Positions 33,079-41,628 of a DNA stretch of 64,000 bases are shown here, piece after piece (position 1 is the stretch's first letter; each line of letters begins with the position of its first letter). The stretch is from positions 248,001 through 312,000 of the forward strand of contig NZ_JASZYR010000005.1 in NCBI RefSeq assembly GCF_030316855.1, given 5' to 3'. The stretch is from Variovorax sp. J22P240. GTDB lineage: Bacteria > Pseudomonadota > Gammaproteobacteria > Burkholderiales > Burkholderiaceae_C. The notes beneath the pieces were generated by a model. It made no database searches. It worked only from the letters and a program-made list of their open reading frames with translations, and was not told the origin of the DNA. Position numbers and translations under genes: made by a program.

Positions 33079-33540
33079 CTAAAGCTTGGGGATGCGGAGC
33101 TTCTGGCCCGGATAGATCTTGTCCGGATGACTCAGCATCGGCTTGTTGGCCTCGAAGATCGCGTTGTACTTGTTGGCGTCGCCGTAGTACTTTTTGGAAA
33201 TCGCCGAGAGCGTGTCGCCGCGCACCACGTCGTGGTACTGCGCCGGATCGGCTGCAGGTGCCTCGAGGTTGTTGTCGACTTGCGTGACGTTGGCAACGTT
33301 GCCTGCCGCGAGCGAGGCTTTCTCGCTAGCTTCCTGCGAAGGCGCGTTGCCGGACAGCGTGACCACGCCGCTGGTTGCGACGTAGGCCACCGCCAGGTTC
33401 GTGAGGCCGAGATTCTGGGTCTCGATGTACGTCTTGATGGCGTCTGCGGCCACCTTGTTCGCATCGGGTTCCGCTGCGTGCGCGGTGGAACCGCCGAACA
33501 GTTTTTCGCCCGCTTCCTTGATGAAACTTAGCAAACCCAT
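33079..33540 (-). CDS. kbp: BON and LysM domain protein (Kbp/YgaU-like)
   Basis: 153-residue protein with an N-terminal amphipathic segment, a BON domain (about 30-90, TNLAVAYVATSGVVTLSGNAPSQEASEKA) and a C-terminal LysM domain (about 103-151, YHDVVRGDTLSAISKKYYGD ... PGQKLRIPKL). The domain order and size match Escherichia coli Kbp (YgaU), a cytoplasmic potassium-binding protein induced by osmotic stress. AAGGAGT precedes the ATG at 33540. It is divergent from coaX. Confidence 0.88.
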   Translation of the reverse strand: MGLLSFIKEAGEKLFGGSTAHAAEPDANKVAADAIKTYIETQNLGLTNLAVAYVATSGVVTLSGNAPSQEASEKASLAAGNVANVTQVDNNLEAPAADPAQYHDVVRGDTLSAISKKYYGDANKYNAIFEANKPMLSHPDKIYPGQKLRIPKL

Positions 33541-33645
33541 GGTTACTCCTTGAATGATTGGAAGGGCCACTTTAACCGCGGAAAATGACGGTCCAGGCGA
33601 GGCAGCAGGCGCATGTGCAAGCGACCGTAAGCACAACTCGCAATA

Positions 33646-34428
33646 ATGCCGCGCATGGCATTCCTCGCGATCGACATCGGTAACACCCGTCTCAAGTGGT
33701 CCCTCTACGATGCGGCGCGGCCCGGTGCCGCCTTGGTCGCGCACGGGGCCGAGTTCCTCGACCACATCGAGCGGCTCGCCGAAGGCTCCTGGGCCGACCT
33801 GCCCGCGCCGACGTCGATGCTCGGCTGCGTGGTGGCGGGCGATGCCGTGCGGCGCCGCGCTGAAGAGCAGGTGGTCGAGCGCTTCGACTGCTCGCCGCGA
33901 TGGGTGGTGTCCAGCGTGGCGGAAGCCGGCATCGTCAACGGCTACGACCATCCGACGCGCCTCGGGGCCGACCGGTGGGTCGCGATGATCGGAGCGCGCC
34001 ACCGCATGCTCTCGCAAGGACCTGCGCGGCCGATGGTCGTTGTGATGATCGGCACGGCGGTCACCGTGGAGGCTGTCGACACCCACGGAAAGTTTCTCGG
34101 CGGGCTGATCCTGCCGGGCCACGGGATCATGCTGCGCGCCCTCGAGTCCGGAACTGCCGGCCTGCACGTGCCGACTGGCGATGTGAGGGAGTTCCCGACC
34201 AACACCAGCGATGCCCTGACCAGCGGCGGCACCTATGCGATCGCGGGCGCAGTCGAGCGCATGGTGCAGCACGTGCGCGCGCATTGCGGCGCCGAGCCGG
34301 CCTGCTACATGACGGGCGGGGCGGGATGGAAGATGGCGCCGAGCATGAATGGCGACTTCGAACTCGTGGACAGCCTCATCATGGACGGCCTGCTCGTGAT
34401 TGCCGAGGAGCGCATGCTGCCCGGCTGA
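33646..34428 (+). CDS. coaX: Type III pantothenate kinase
   Basis: 260-residue CoaX enzyme, the first step of CoA biosynthesis (pantothenate to 4'-phosphopantothenate). The phosphate-binding [11 protein letters not shown] at the N-terminus, the [12 protein letters not shown] motif and [10 protein letters not shown] are all diagnostic. The ORF begins at 33646 (MPRM); 33655 ([11 protein letters not shown]) is an equally good start. In many betaproteobacteria coaX follows birA; here it does not, being divergent from the BON-LysM gene and convergent with a DUF2817 gene. Confidence 0.92.
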   Translation: MPRMAFLAIDIGNTRLKWSLYDAARPGAALVAHGAEFLDHIERLAEGSWADLPAPTSMLGCVVAGDAVRRRAEEQVVERFDCSPRWVVSSVAEAGIVNGYDHPTRLGADRWVAMIGARHRMLSQGPARPMVVVMIGTAVTVEAVDTHGKFLGGLILPGHGIMLRALESGTAGLHVPTGDVREFPTNTSDALTSGGTYAIAGAVERMVQHVRAHCGAEPACYMTGGAGWKMAPSMNGDFELVDSLIMDGLLVIAEERMLPG

Positions 34429-34433
34429 TCGGA

Positions 34434-35534
34434 TCAGGCCGTTGCGGCCAGGCCGTCCGCCGCCTGGAACATCGCTTGCCGGGCCTGGCTGATGATCTGT
34501 CCGCGCCAGGCATCGGAGTCCGTGTAGAACGCCTCCAGCATCGTTGCGCGAATCGACGCCGCCAGTTCCGCCGGCGCCTCGGGGTGCTGATGCAGCCAGT
34601 GATCCGCGCGCAGCGCGCCCATCACCTCCATGACGGGCACGGTCCCGTATTCCAGTGCGATGCCGGTGTACTCGGCCCGCGGGCATTCTTCGTACACCGC
34701 GTTGAACATCAGGCCGGTGAGGAATGCGGAAGTGGACGAGCCGTCGTAGATCGACGTGACGGGTGCGGCCGGCGAGCCCCACCACGCGTTGGCGCGCGCG
34801 TAGGCGGCCTTGTCGTCCTTGCACGAAAAGATGCGCTCCCCGATCCCGTTCGGACCCAGGCCCGTGTGCAGGTCGATCCACGCGAGTTGGCGCGCCGATT
34901 GCGCATGGGTGCGCAGGACGTCGCGAAAGGTCTTGTTGCTCCACGTTGGCGCGTTGCCGCCGAAGAAGAGTCCATTCGAGAACTGGTATTGGCCTCGGGT
35001 CACGGCCGCCTGGAAGGCGGCCGCGCCGTGCTGGTCGATCCACGCGGCGATCGCTACCTGGTTCTCCGAGGTGGGCGGCCAGTCGGCGGGCAGCAGCAGC
35101 GCATGCAGGCTGGCGTACGGCTCGTTGACGGGCAAGGGCTCGTCGAAATCGAAGAAGTTGCGGTTGAGGTCGACGTTCTCGTGCGTTACCCGCCGTCCAT
35201 GCGAAAAGCCGTGCGGATTCAGCGCGTGCACATACAGGACCGCCACACCCTGGTCGCGCGCTTTCCCGCGCCATTCGTCATCGTGCAGCGCGAAGATCTG
35301 CACGCCGCTGCCGCAATAGCCTTCGACGCCATGGCAGGCACTGGTCACGATCAGAAGGCGCTCGGCATCGGGTTTGCCGTCCAGCGCGACGTCCATCGCC
35401 AGCTCCTCGCCATCGCGTCCCTTCAGGGGATGAGCATGCGAGCGAACTCCGAGGCCGGCGCTCGCACAGGCCTGCAGAAACTGCTGCCGCGCCAGCACGT
35501 AGCGGGACGAGAAAGCTTCGCTGACGGCGATCAT
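34434..35534 (-). CDS. DUF2817/M14-like metallopeptidase
   Basis: 366-residue protein of the DUF2817 group of M14-type zinc carboxypeptidase-like enzymes. The zinc-ligand pattern is visible as TSACHGVEGYCGSG (His and Glu of HxxE) and, further on, WIDLHTGLGPNG (third ligand His). The catalytic glutamate candidate is in GIALEYGTV. No signal peptide is present, so it is probably cytoplasmic. Its start overlaps the stop of the upstream M20 amidohydrolase by 4 bases, suggesting joint degradation of an amino-acid or peptide conjugate. Confidence 0.87.
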   Translation of the reverse strand: MIAVSEAFSSRYVLARQQFLQACASAGLGVRSHAHPLKGRDGEELAMDVALDGKPDAERLLIVTSACHGVEGYCGSGVQIFALHDDEWRGKARDQGVAVLYVHALNPHGFSHGRRVTHENVDLNRNFFDFDEPLPVNEPYASLHALLLPADWPPTSENQVAIAAWIDQHGAAAFQAAVTRGQYQFSNGLFFGGNAPTWSNKTFRDVLRTHAQSARQLAWIDLHTGLGPNGIGERIFSCKDDKAAYARANAWWGSPAAPVTSIYDGSSTSAFLTGLMFNAVYEECPRAEYTGIALEYGTVPVMEVMGALRADHWLHQHPEAPAELAASIRATMLEAFYTDSDAWRGQIISQARQAMFQAADGLAATA

Positions 35535-36754
35535 GCGGCGGCCCCTTCCAGGCCTGTCGAGCTTTTCGGCGTGTTGAGGAACTGCTCGGCCAGCTGCACC
35601 CAGCAGGTCGCGCCCAGCGGGATCAGGTCGTCGTTGAAGTCGTAGCTCGCGTTGTGCAGCATGCACGGCCCACCGCCGTGGTGCACGTCGCGGTGGCTGC
35701 CGTCGCCGTTGCCGATGAAGGCATAGGCGCCCGGCTTGGCGAGCAGCATGAAGGCGAAGTCCTCGGCAGTCATGGCGGGCTCCTGCACCAGCACGTTGTC
35801 CTCGCCGACGATGCCGGCCATCACGCGGCGCGCGAAGTTCGCTTCGTCGGCGGTGTTGATGGTCGGCGGGTAGTTGCGGTGGAAGTGGAAGTCGCACTCC
35901 GCGTCGTGTGCGGCGCTCACGTGCTCGGCGATCTTCTTCATGCGCGCCTCGATCAGATCGAGCACTTCGAGTGTGAAGGTGCGTACCGTTCCCTTGAGCT
36001 CGCAGCTGTCGGGGATCACGTTGTTGGCCTCGCCCGCGTGGATCATCGTGACCGAAATCACGCCGGCATCGGTCGGCTTCTTGTTGCGCGTGATGATGGT
36101 CTGGAAGGCCTGCACCATTTCGCATGCCACGGGCACCGGATCGATGCCCGTGTGCGGCAGCGCAGCATGGCCGCCCTTGCCGCGGATCGTGATGGTGAAT
36201 TCGTTGCTCGACGCCATGGCCGGACCGGGGCTGACCGCGAACTGGCCTGCCTTCATGCCGGGCCAGTTGTGCATGCCGAAGACGGCGTCCATCGGGAACT
36301 GTTCGAACAGCCCTTCCTTGACCATCTCGCGCGCGCCGCCTCCGCCTTCTTCGGCGGGTTGGAAGATCAGGTAGACCGTGCCGTCGAAGTTGCGGTGCTT
36401 CGCCAGATGCTGCGCTGCCGCGAGCAGCATGGCCGTGTGGCCGTCATGGCCGCAGGCGTGCATCTTGCCGGGGTGCTTGCTCGCGTGCGCGAAGGTGTTG
36501 AGTTCGGTCACCGGCAGCGCATCCATGTCGGCGCGCAGCCCGACCGCGCGGCCGCTGGTGCCGTTCTTGACGATGCCGACGACGCCGGTGGTGCCGAGCC
36601 CGCGGTGGATCGGGATGCCCCATTCCGTGAGTTTGGCCGCCACCACGTCGGCGGTGCGGACTTCATGGAAGCAGAGTTCAGGATGGGCGTGCAGATCGCG
36701 TCGAACTGCGGCGATGCCGGCCGCCTGGGTGACGAGGGAATCGATGAGTTTCAT
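35531..36754 (-). CDS. M20 family amidohydrolase (hippuricase-like)
   Basis: 407-residue metal-dependent amidohydrolase of the M20D family (HipO/IAA-amino-acid hydrolase group). RRDLHAHPELCFHE near the N-terminus, the metal-binding MHACGHDGHTAMLL, FQPAEEGGGGAREMV and late ligand residues in EPAMTAEDFAFML are present. The start at 36754 (MKLIDSLVT) gives the standard family length; the longer in-frame ORF reaches into the argE promoter. It is first in a two-gene minus-strand operon with the DUF2817 peptidase and is divergent from argE. Confidence 0.92.
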   Translation of the reverse strand: MKLIDSLVTQAAGIAAVRRDLHAHPELCFHEVRTADVVAAKLTEWGIPIHRGLGTTGVVGIVKNGTSGRAVGLRADMDALPVTELNTFAHASKHPGKMHACGHDGHTAMLLAAAQHLAKHRNFDGTVYLIFQPAEEGGGGAREMVKEGLFEQFPMDAVFGMHNWPGMKAGQFAVSPGPAMASSNEFTITIRGKGGHAALPHTGIDPVPVACEMVQAFQTIITRNKKPTDAGVISVTMIHAGEANNVIPDSCELKGTVRTFTLEVLDLIEARMKKIAEHVSAAHDAECDFHFHRNYPPTINTADEANFARRVMAGIVGEDNVLVQEPAMTAEDFAFMLLAKPGAYAFIGNGDGSHRDVHHGGGPCMLHNASYDFNDDLIPLGATCWVQLAEQFLNTPKSSTGLEGAAA

Positions 36755-36863
36755 GGGCAAGAGTCTAGGCTTTGCGGTGAGCGCCCGCAAAGATCGTGCC
36801 CTGCCGGCTCGACACTTCGGCCGCCCTGGCGCGGCGTCGCGGACTTCCGGGACAATGACCCGC

Positions 36864-38072
36864 ATGTCACATGTGCTTTCCCCCCGCAGCCTCGAACTCG
36901 CCCAGACGCTCGTGCGAATGAACACCGTGAGCGCCAACAGCAACCTGGAGCTGATCGACTTCGCGCGCGACCACCTGGCCGGGCTCGGCGTGCGCAGCCG
37001 GCTCACCTACAACGCCGACAAGACCAAGGCCAATCTCTTCGCCACGCTGGGTGCCGGCAAGAAGGCCGGCGTCATTGTCTCGGGCCACACCGATACGGTG
37101 CCCTGGGACGGGCAGGAGTGGAGCGTCGATCCGCTGTCGGCCATCGTGCAGGACTGGCCGCAGGACGACGCCGATGCGGATATCGCCCATGTCGAGCCGA
37201 GGCTCTACGGGCGGGGTTCGGCCGACATGAAGAGCTTCATCGCGCTCGCACTGGCCAATGCGGAGCGCTTCATCGAAAGCGATTCGCCCTTCGCGGTGCA
37301 TTTCGCCTTCAGCTACGACGAGGAAGTCGGCTGCTTCGGCGTGCGCGAACTGATCGCCGACATGAAGGACCAGGGCATCAAGCCGCTGGCCTGCATCATC
37401 GGCGAGCCGACCCTCATGGTGCCGGCCATCGCGCACAAGGGCGTCTACCGCTACAAGTGCTGCGTGCGCGGCAAGGAGGCGCATTCGTCGCTCACGCCGC
37501 AGTCGGTCAATGCGATCGAGATGGCGGCGCGCGTGGTCGGCAAGCTGCGCGACATGGCGGAGGGCTTCGAGCGCGACGAGCCACGCTACGCAGGATTCGA
37601 CGTGCCTTTCAGCACGGCGAGCGTGGGCCAGTTCCACGGGGGCATCGCAGACAACGTGGTGCCCCGCGACGCCGAGTTCCGCTACGAATTCCGCAACCTG
37701 CCCACGGCCGATGCCGGGCAGATGCAGAAGGAGATCACGAGCTATGCGAGCCGCACGGAAACCGCGATGAAGAAGGTCGCGCCCGATGCCGGCTTCAGCT
37801 TCGAGACCATCTGCGAGATTCCGAGCTTCCTGAGTTCCGAGAACGAGCCCGTGACACGGCTCGCGCAGCGCCTGTCCGGGGAATCGCGCACCACGCTGGT
37901 CGCGTTTGGCACCGAGGCGGGTCTCTTCAAGAATGCCGGCATCCCGACCGTGGTGTGCGGCCCCGGGAGCATCACGCAGGCGCACCAACCGGACGAATAC
38001 GTGACGCTCGCGCAACTGGCGCGCTGCGAGGAATTCCTTCAAGGCTTGGCGACGACCCGGGAGATCCGCTGA
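36864..38072 (+). CDS. argE: Acetylornithine deacetylase ArgE
   Basis: 402-residue M20A enzyme removing acetate from N-acetylornithine in arginine synthesis. The metal-binding SGHTDTVPWDG, GRGSADMKSFIAL, the catalytic-base region SYDEEVGCFGV and IGEPTLM are clear. The C-terminal GTEAGLFKNAGIPTVVCGPGSITQAHQPDEYV carries the last ligand histidine. The ATG at 36864 (MSHVLSPRS) is chosen; an in-frame ATG at 36855 is an alternative. It is followed with overlap by the DUF445 gene. Confidence 0.92.
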   Translation: MSHVLSPRSLELAQTLVRMNTVSANSNLELIDFARDHLAGLGVRSRLTYNADKTKANLFATLGAGKKAGVIVSGHTDTVPWDGQEWSVDPLSAIVQDWPQDDADADIAHVEPRLYGRGSADMKSFIALALANAERFIESDSPFAVHFAFSYDEEVGCFGVRELIADMKDQGIKPLACIIGEPTLMVPAIAHKGVYRYKCCVRGKEAHSSLTPQSVNAIEMAARVVGKLRDMAEGFERDEPRYAGFDVPFSTASVGQFHGGIADNVVPRDAEFRYEFRNLPTADAGQMQKEITSYASRTETAMKKVAPDAGFSFETICEIPSFLSSENEPVTRLAQRLSGESRTTLVAFGTEAGLFKNAGIPTVVCGPGSITQAHQPDEYVTLAQLARCEEFLQGLATTREIR

Positions 38073-39292
38073 AAAGGGTTGCACTCGGCCTGCTGTGCGC
38101 TGCCGCGCTGCTGTACGCGGTGGCGACGGCGCTCGAACCGAGGCATTCCGGTTGGGGCTACGTCGCCGCCTTCGCGGAAGCGGCCATGGTCGGCGCAATT
38201 GCCGACTGGTTTGCCGTCGTGGCGCTGTTCCGGCATCCGCTCGGGCTGCCGATTCCGCACACGGCGATCATCCCGGCCAACAAGGATCGCATCGGCGCCA
38301 AGCTCGCCGGCTTCATCTGCAACAACTTCCTGAGCACGCCGCAGGTGCTGGCCAAACTGGAGCAGGTCGATCCGGCTTCCAGGCTCGCGGACTGGCTCTC
38401 GCGGCCCGACCGCGCGGAGAAACTCGGCGAGCATCTGGTGGCCGCGGTTCGCTATGGGCTGACCGCTTTCGACGACACGCGAGTCCGCGCCTTCCTGGGG
38501 CGCATGGCCACTGCGGGGCTGGCGCAGGTCGATGTGTCACGCCTCGCCGGCCAGGCTCTCGATGCCCTGACGGCGGGCGGCCGGCACCAGGCCTTGCTGG
38601 ACGACGTGCTGGTGCAGGTCGCCGCCGTGGTCGAGGGCGAGGAGGTGCAGGAGCGCATCACCGAGGCGATCGCCCGCGAGGTCAAGGCTTTGCGCTATGT
38701 GGGGCTGGACCAGGTCGCCGCCAAGCTCGCGACCCGCAAGATCGTGGCCGCGGTGGCGCGGACCATCGGCGAGATGGCGGCCGAGCCCGGGCATCCGCTG
38801 CGGCTGCGATTCGATACCTTCATGGCGGGTTTCATCGAGCGCCTCAAGACCGACCCGGAGTTCCAGCGACGTGGCGAGGCCATCCGCGCGGACCTGCAGG
38901 CGCACCCAGCGCTCGGTGACTACCTGCATGGTCTCTGGAGCGAGGTGCTCGCGTGGCTGCACGACGATCTGGCGAAGACCGATTCGAGCATTCGCCAGCG
39001 CATCGTCGGAATGGCCGGCGCGATGGGAGCGCGGCTGCGGGCGGACGACGCGATGCGACGCTGGATCAACGAGCAGATCGTCGACGCCGCGCCGCGCGCG
39101 ATCGAACGCTACCGCGAAGACATCCGCCGCTACATCGTCGAGCGGGTCGCGGAATGGAATGCGGACGAGATGACCCGCGAGCTTGAACTCAACATCGGGA
39201 GGGACTTGCAGTTCATCCGGGTGAACGGGACGTTGGTCGGCGGTTTGGTCGGCCTGGCGATCCACGCAGCTACGCAGGTCTGGAAGGGCTGA
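38069..39292 (+). CDS. DUF445 family membrane protein, probable CTG start
   Basis: About 407-residue protein of the DUF445 family. It has an N-terminal hydrophobic segment (VALGLLCAAALLYAVATAL) and the family core GYVAAFAEAAMVGAIADWFAVVALFRHPLGLPIPHTAIIP, followed by long helical segments and a C-terminal hydrophobic anchor (LVGGLVGLAIHAATQVW). Function is unknown. No ATG, GTG or TTG lies in frame at the expected start. The best candidate is CTG at 38069, overlapping the argE stop as CTGA and preceded by GGGAG. Upstream sequence in this frame is antisense of another gene, so the open frame there is fortuitous. Confidence 0.85.
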   Translation: MKRVALGLLCAAALLYAVATALEPRHSGWGYVAAFAEAAMVGAIADWFAVVALFRHPLGLPIPHTAIIPANKDRIGAKLAGFICNNFLSTPQVLAKLEQVDPASRLADWLSRPDRAEKLGEHLVAAVRYGLTAFDDTRVRAFLGRMATAGLAQVDVSRLAGQALDALTAGGRHQALLDDVLVQVAAVVEGEEVQERITEAIAREVKALRYVGLDQVAAKLATRKIVAAVARTIGEMAAEPGHPLRLRFDTFMAGFIERLKTDPEFQRRGEAIRADLQAHPALGDYLHGLWSEVLAWLHDDLAKTDSSIRQRIVGMAGAMGARLRADDAMRRWINEQIVDAAPRAIERYREDIRRYIVERVAEWNADEMTRELELNIGRDLQFIRVNGTLVGGLVGLAIHAATQVWKG

Positions 39293-39348
39293 CCCGGTAG
39301 TCCGTGTCGCAGCGAGCCGGCACGCTGAGCGCAGCGGATAATCCCGCG

Positions 39349-40224
39349 ATGCGAATCCGCTTCACCAAGATGCAAGGCGCCGGCAACGACTTCGTCGTGC
39401 TGGACGAAACCCGCGGCACGCTCGGCCTGGACACGGCGCAATATCGCTTCCTGGCCGACCGCCATTTCGGCGTGGGCGCCGACCAGATCCTCACCGTCCG
39501 GCGCTCGCCGGGCGACGGCATCGATTTCCAATACGTGATCCACAACGCCGACGGCGGCGAGGTCGAGCAGTGCGGCAACGGCGCGCGCTGCTTCATGCGC
39601 TTCGTGCGCGAACGGGGCCTGACGGGCAAGGATGCGGTGCGCGTGCAGACGCTCTCCGGCGTGATCGAGCCGCGCATGGGCGCCGACGGCCGCGTGACGG
39701 TCGACATGGGTGCGCCGATCTTCGATCCCGCCCGCGTGCCCTTCGACACCGCCGGACTCGATCCTCAACCCGAAGGCGCGTGGGAGAAGTGGCACCTGGC
39801 CATGGGCACCCGCGCCGGCACTGCCATCGTTTCGGTGGCCGTCCTGTCGATGGGCAATCCGCACGCGGTGCAGATCGTCGACGACGTCGACACCGCGCCG
39901 GTCGAAACCCAGGGCCCGCTCATCGAGCACCATCCGCGCTTTCCGCAGCGGGTCAACGCCGGCTTCATGCAGGTCGTCGACCGGTCGCACGTGCGCCTGC
40001 GTGTGTTCGAGCGCGGCGCCGGCGAAACGCTCGCCTGCGGCACGGGCGCCTGCGCGGCTGTGGTCGCGGGCATCCGCTTGGGCCTGCTCGATCCGCGGGT
40101 CGACGTCCAGACGCGCGGCGGTCTCCTCACCATCGAATGGGCCGGCGACGGCGCGCCGGTGCTGATGACCGGCCCCGCCGTCACCGTGTTCGAAGGCGAC
40201 ATCGAGGTGCCGGACCAGCCATGA
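39349..40224 (+). CDS. dapF: Diaminopimelate epimerase DapF
   Basis: 291-residue epimerase interconverting LL- and meso-diaminopimelate, supplying meso-DAP for peptidoglycan and lysine. The two catalytic cysteines lie in the paired motifs [11 protein letters not shown] and [25 protein letters not shown] at the N-terminus is canonical. The start at 39349 (MRIRFTKM) is preferred over 39304. It overlaps the DUF484 gene by 4 bases. Meso-DAP feeds MurE, encoded 14 kb downstream. Confidence 0.95.
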   Translation: MRIRFTKMQGAGNDFVVLDETRGTLGLDTAQYRFLADRHFGVGADQILTVRRSPGDGIDFQYVIHNADGGEVEQCGNGARCFMRFVRERGLTGKDAVRVQTLSGVIEPRMGADGRVTVDMGAPIFDPARVPFDTAGLDPQPEGAWEKWHLAMGTRAGTAIVSVAVLSMGNPHAVQIVDDVDTAPVETQGPLIEHHPRFPQRVNAGFMQVVDRSHVRLRVFERGAGETLACGTGACAAVVAGIRLGLLDPRVDVQTRGGLLTIEWAGDGAPVLMTGPAVTVFEGDIEVPDQP

Positions 40225-40910
40225 ATCATTACAACCAGAACGCCATGAATCCCATCACCGAAGACGATATCGCCAACTACCTGTCGAACACGCCGGACTT
40301 TTTCGAGCGCCACGCGCAGTTGCTGGCGCAGGTGCAGCTGACCAGCCCGCACGGCAACCGTGCCGTGAGCCTGCAGGAGCGCCAGGCCGAGATGCTGCGC
40401 GAGAAGATCAAGGCATTGGAGCACCGCGTGATGGACATGGTGCGTCACGGCACGGAGAACGTGGTCACGGCCGACCGCCTGCAGCGGTGGACGCGCGGGC
40501 TGTTGACCACGCGCGATCCGCGCGCGCTGCCGACCCAGGTTGCCTCCCAGTTGCAGTCTCTGTTCATGGTGCCGCAGACGGCGATCAAGATCTGGGACTG
40601 CGACAGCACCTATCTGGACGAGTCCTACGCCCAATGGGTCAGCGACGACGTGAAGGCCCTCGCAACTTCGTTGACGGCTCCCTACTGCGGCCTGAACGCC
40701 GGCTTCGAGGCGGCCAAATGGCTGGCCGAGCCGCATGCCGCGGTGTCGATCGCGCTGATCCCGCTCCGGCAGGAACCCGATGCGCCGGCTTTCGGCCTCC
40801 TGGTGCTCGCGTCGCCCGACGCCCAGCGCTTCAACCCCGAGATGGGCACCGACTTCCTCGAGCGCATCGCCGAACTCGCCTCGGGCGCTCTGTCTCGGCT
40901 GCGGTCTTGA
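40221..40910 (+). CDS. DUF484 family protein
   Basis: 229-residue GAF-like protein of the DUF484 family. The N-terminus [29 protein letters not shown] and [20 protein letters not shown] (a short coiled coil) are typical, and the C-terminal half has the GAF-like [31 protein letters not shown]. The function is not established. It sits between dapF and the xerC region, the order conserved in many beta- and gammaproteobacteria, and overlaps dapF by ATGA and the next gene by TTGA. Confidence 0.92.
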   Translation: MNHYNQNAMNPITEDDIANYLSNTPDFFERHAQLLAQVQLTSPHGNRAVSLQERQAEMLREKIKALEHRVMDMVRHGTENVVTADRLQRWTRGLLTTRDPRALPTQVASQLQSLFMVPQTAIKIWDCDSTYLDESYAQWVSDDVKALATSLTAPYCGLNAGFEAAKWLAEPHAAVSIALIPLRQEPDAPAFGLLVLASPDAQRFNPEMGTDFLERIAELASGALSRLRS

Positions 40911-41521
40911 GCCCCACGGTCCAGCGCTCGCTGATCGGCGCATTGCTGGTCCTGCTGCTGGGCTACGCGGCGATCCACGTCGTGATCTGGCGACATGGGC
41001 TGCGCCTTCTCGATCATCCGCCGCAACGTGTTGCCGATGCGGCGCTGATCCTGGGCAACCGGGCGTACCGCGACGGCAAGCCCAACCCCTGCCTGACCGG
41101 CCGCGTCGACGCCGGCATTGCACTGGCGAACGCGGGCCGCGTGCGCGGCCTGGTGCTGAGCGGTGGCATCGACACGGAAGACGGCCGAATCGAAGCCGAG
41201 GTGATGGAGCGACACGCGCGCGTGTCGGGCTACAGGGGCCCCCTGCTCCTGGAGCCGGTGTCATCCTCCACGCGCGAGAACCTCTCGATGTCGCGCGCCG
41301 TGCTGAAGGCCGCGGGGGTGAAGAGCGTGATCATCGTGACTGAGCCTTATCACCTGTGGCGTGCCGAGCGGTTGGCGCGCGCCTCAGGGTTCGATCGGGC
41401 TTTCGACGTTCAGTACGCTGCCGCTCCGACCTCGTGCTGGCGGCGTTGGGGCATGGCCTTCAAGGGCGCATTGCGCGAGCCTCTGGCAATCGCGAACAAT
41501 GCCGCCAATGGATACTTTTAG
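40907..41521 (+). CDS. YdcF/SanA-like DUF218 membrane protein
   Basis: 204-residue protein with an N-terminal membrane segment (LIGALLVLLLGYAAIHVVIW) and a DUF218 domain (ADAALILGNRAYRDGKPNPCL, LVLSGGIDTEDGRIEAEVM, SSSTRENLSMSRAVL, VIIVTEPYHLWRAERLA). Related YdcF and SanA proteins act in the envelope and may affect barrier function or vancomycin sensitivity. The start is TTG at 40907, overlapping the DUF484 stop as TTGA, which indicates coupling. It separates DUF484 from xerC, unlike the E. coli arrangement. Confidence 0.86.
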   Translation: MSPTVQRSLIGALLVLLLGYAAIHVVIWRHGLRLLDHPPQRVADAALILGNRAYRDGKPNPCLTGRVDAGIALANAGRVRGLVLSGGIDTEDGRIEAEVMERHARVSGYRGPLLLEPVSSSTRENLSMSRAVLKAAGVKSVIIVTEPYHLWRAERLARASGFDRAFDVQYAAAPTSCWRRWGMAFKGALREPLAIANNAANGYF

Positions 41522-41524
41522 CGC

Positions 41525-41616
41525 GCCCCCAGGCTTGCCCACTTTGGGTGGCCGCCACCCCCCTCGCCGGGGGCAATACGGCGGACCGGCGCAGCCGGAT
41601 CCGCGGTACTTCTGGA
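41525..41616 (+). repeat. Interspersed structured repeat, copy 5
   Basis: Complete copy in forward orientation filling the gap between ydcF and xerC. The first hairpin is GCCCAC/GGTGGC, and the nested palindrome has GCGGA/TCCGC and CCGGC-GCA-GCCGG. Its outermost stem is less perfect (AATAC with GTACTT). It ends directly before the AAGGAGAGG ribosome-binding site of xerC. Confidence 0.88.
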
Positions 41617-41628
41617 AGGAGAGGGTGC

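Noticed and set aside
35654-38068. Long plus-strand open frame upstream of and continuous with DUF445
   Set aside because: The part before 38069 is antisense to the M20 amidohydrolase and out of frame with argE. Only the DUF445 portion has family features.
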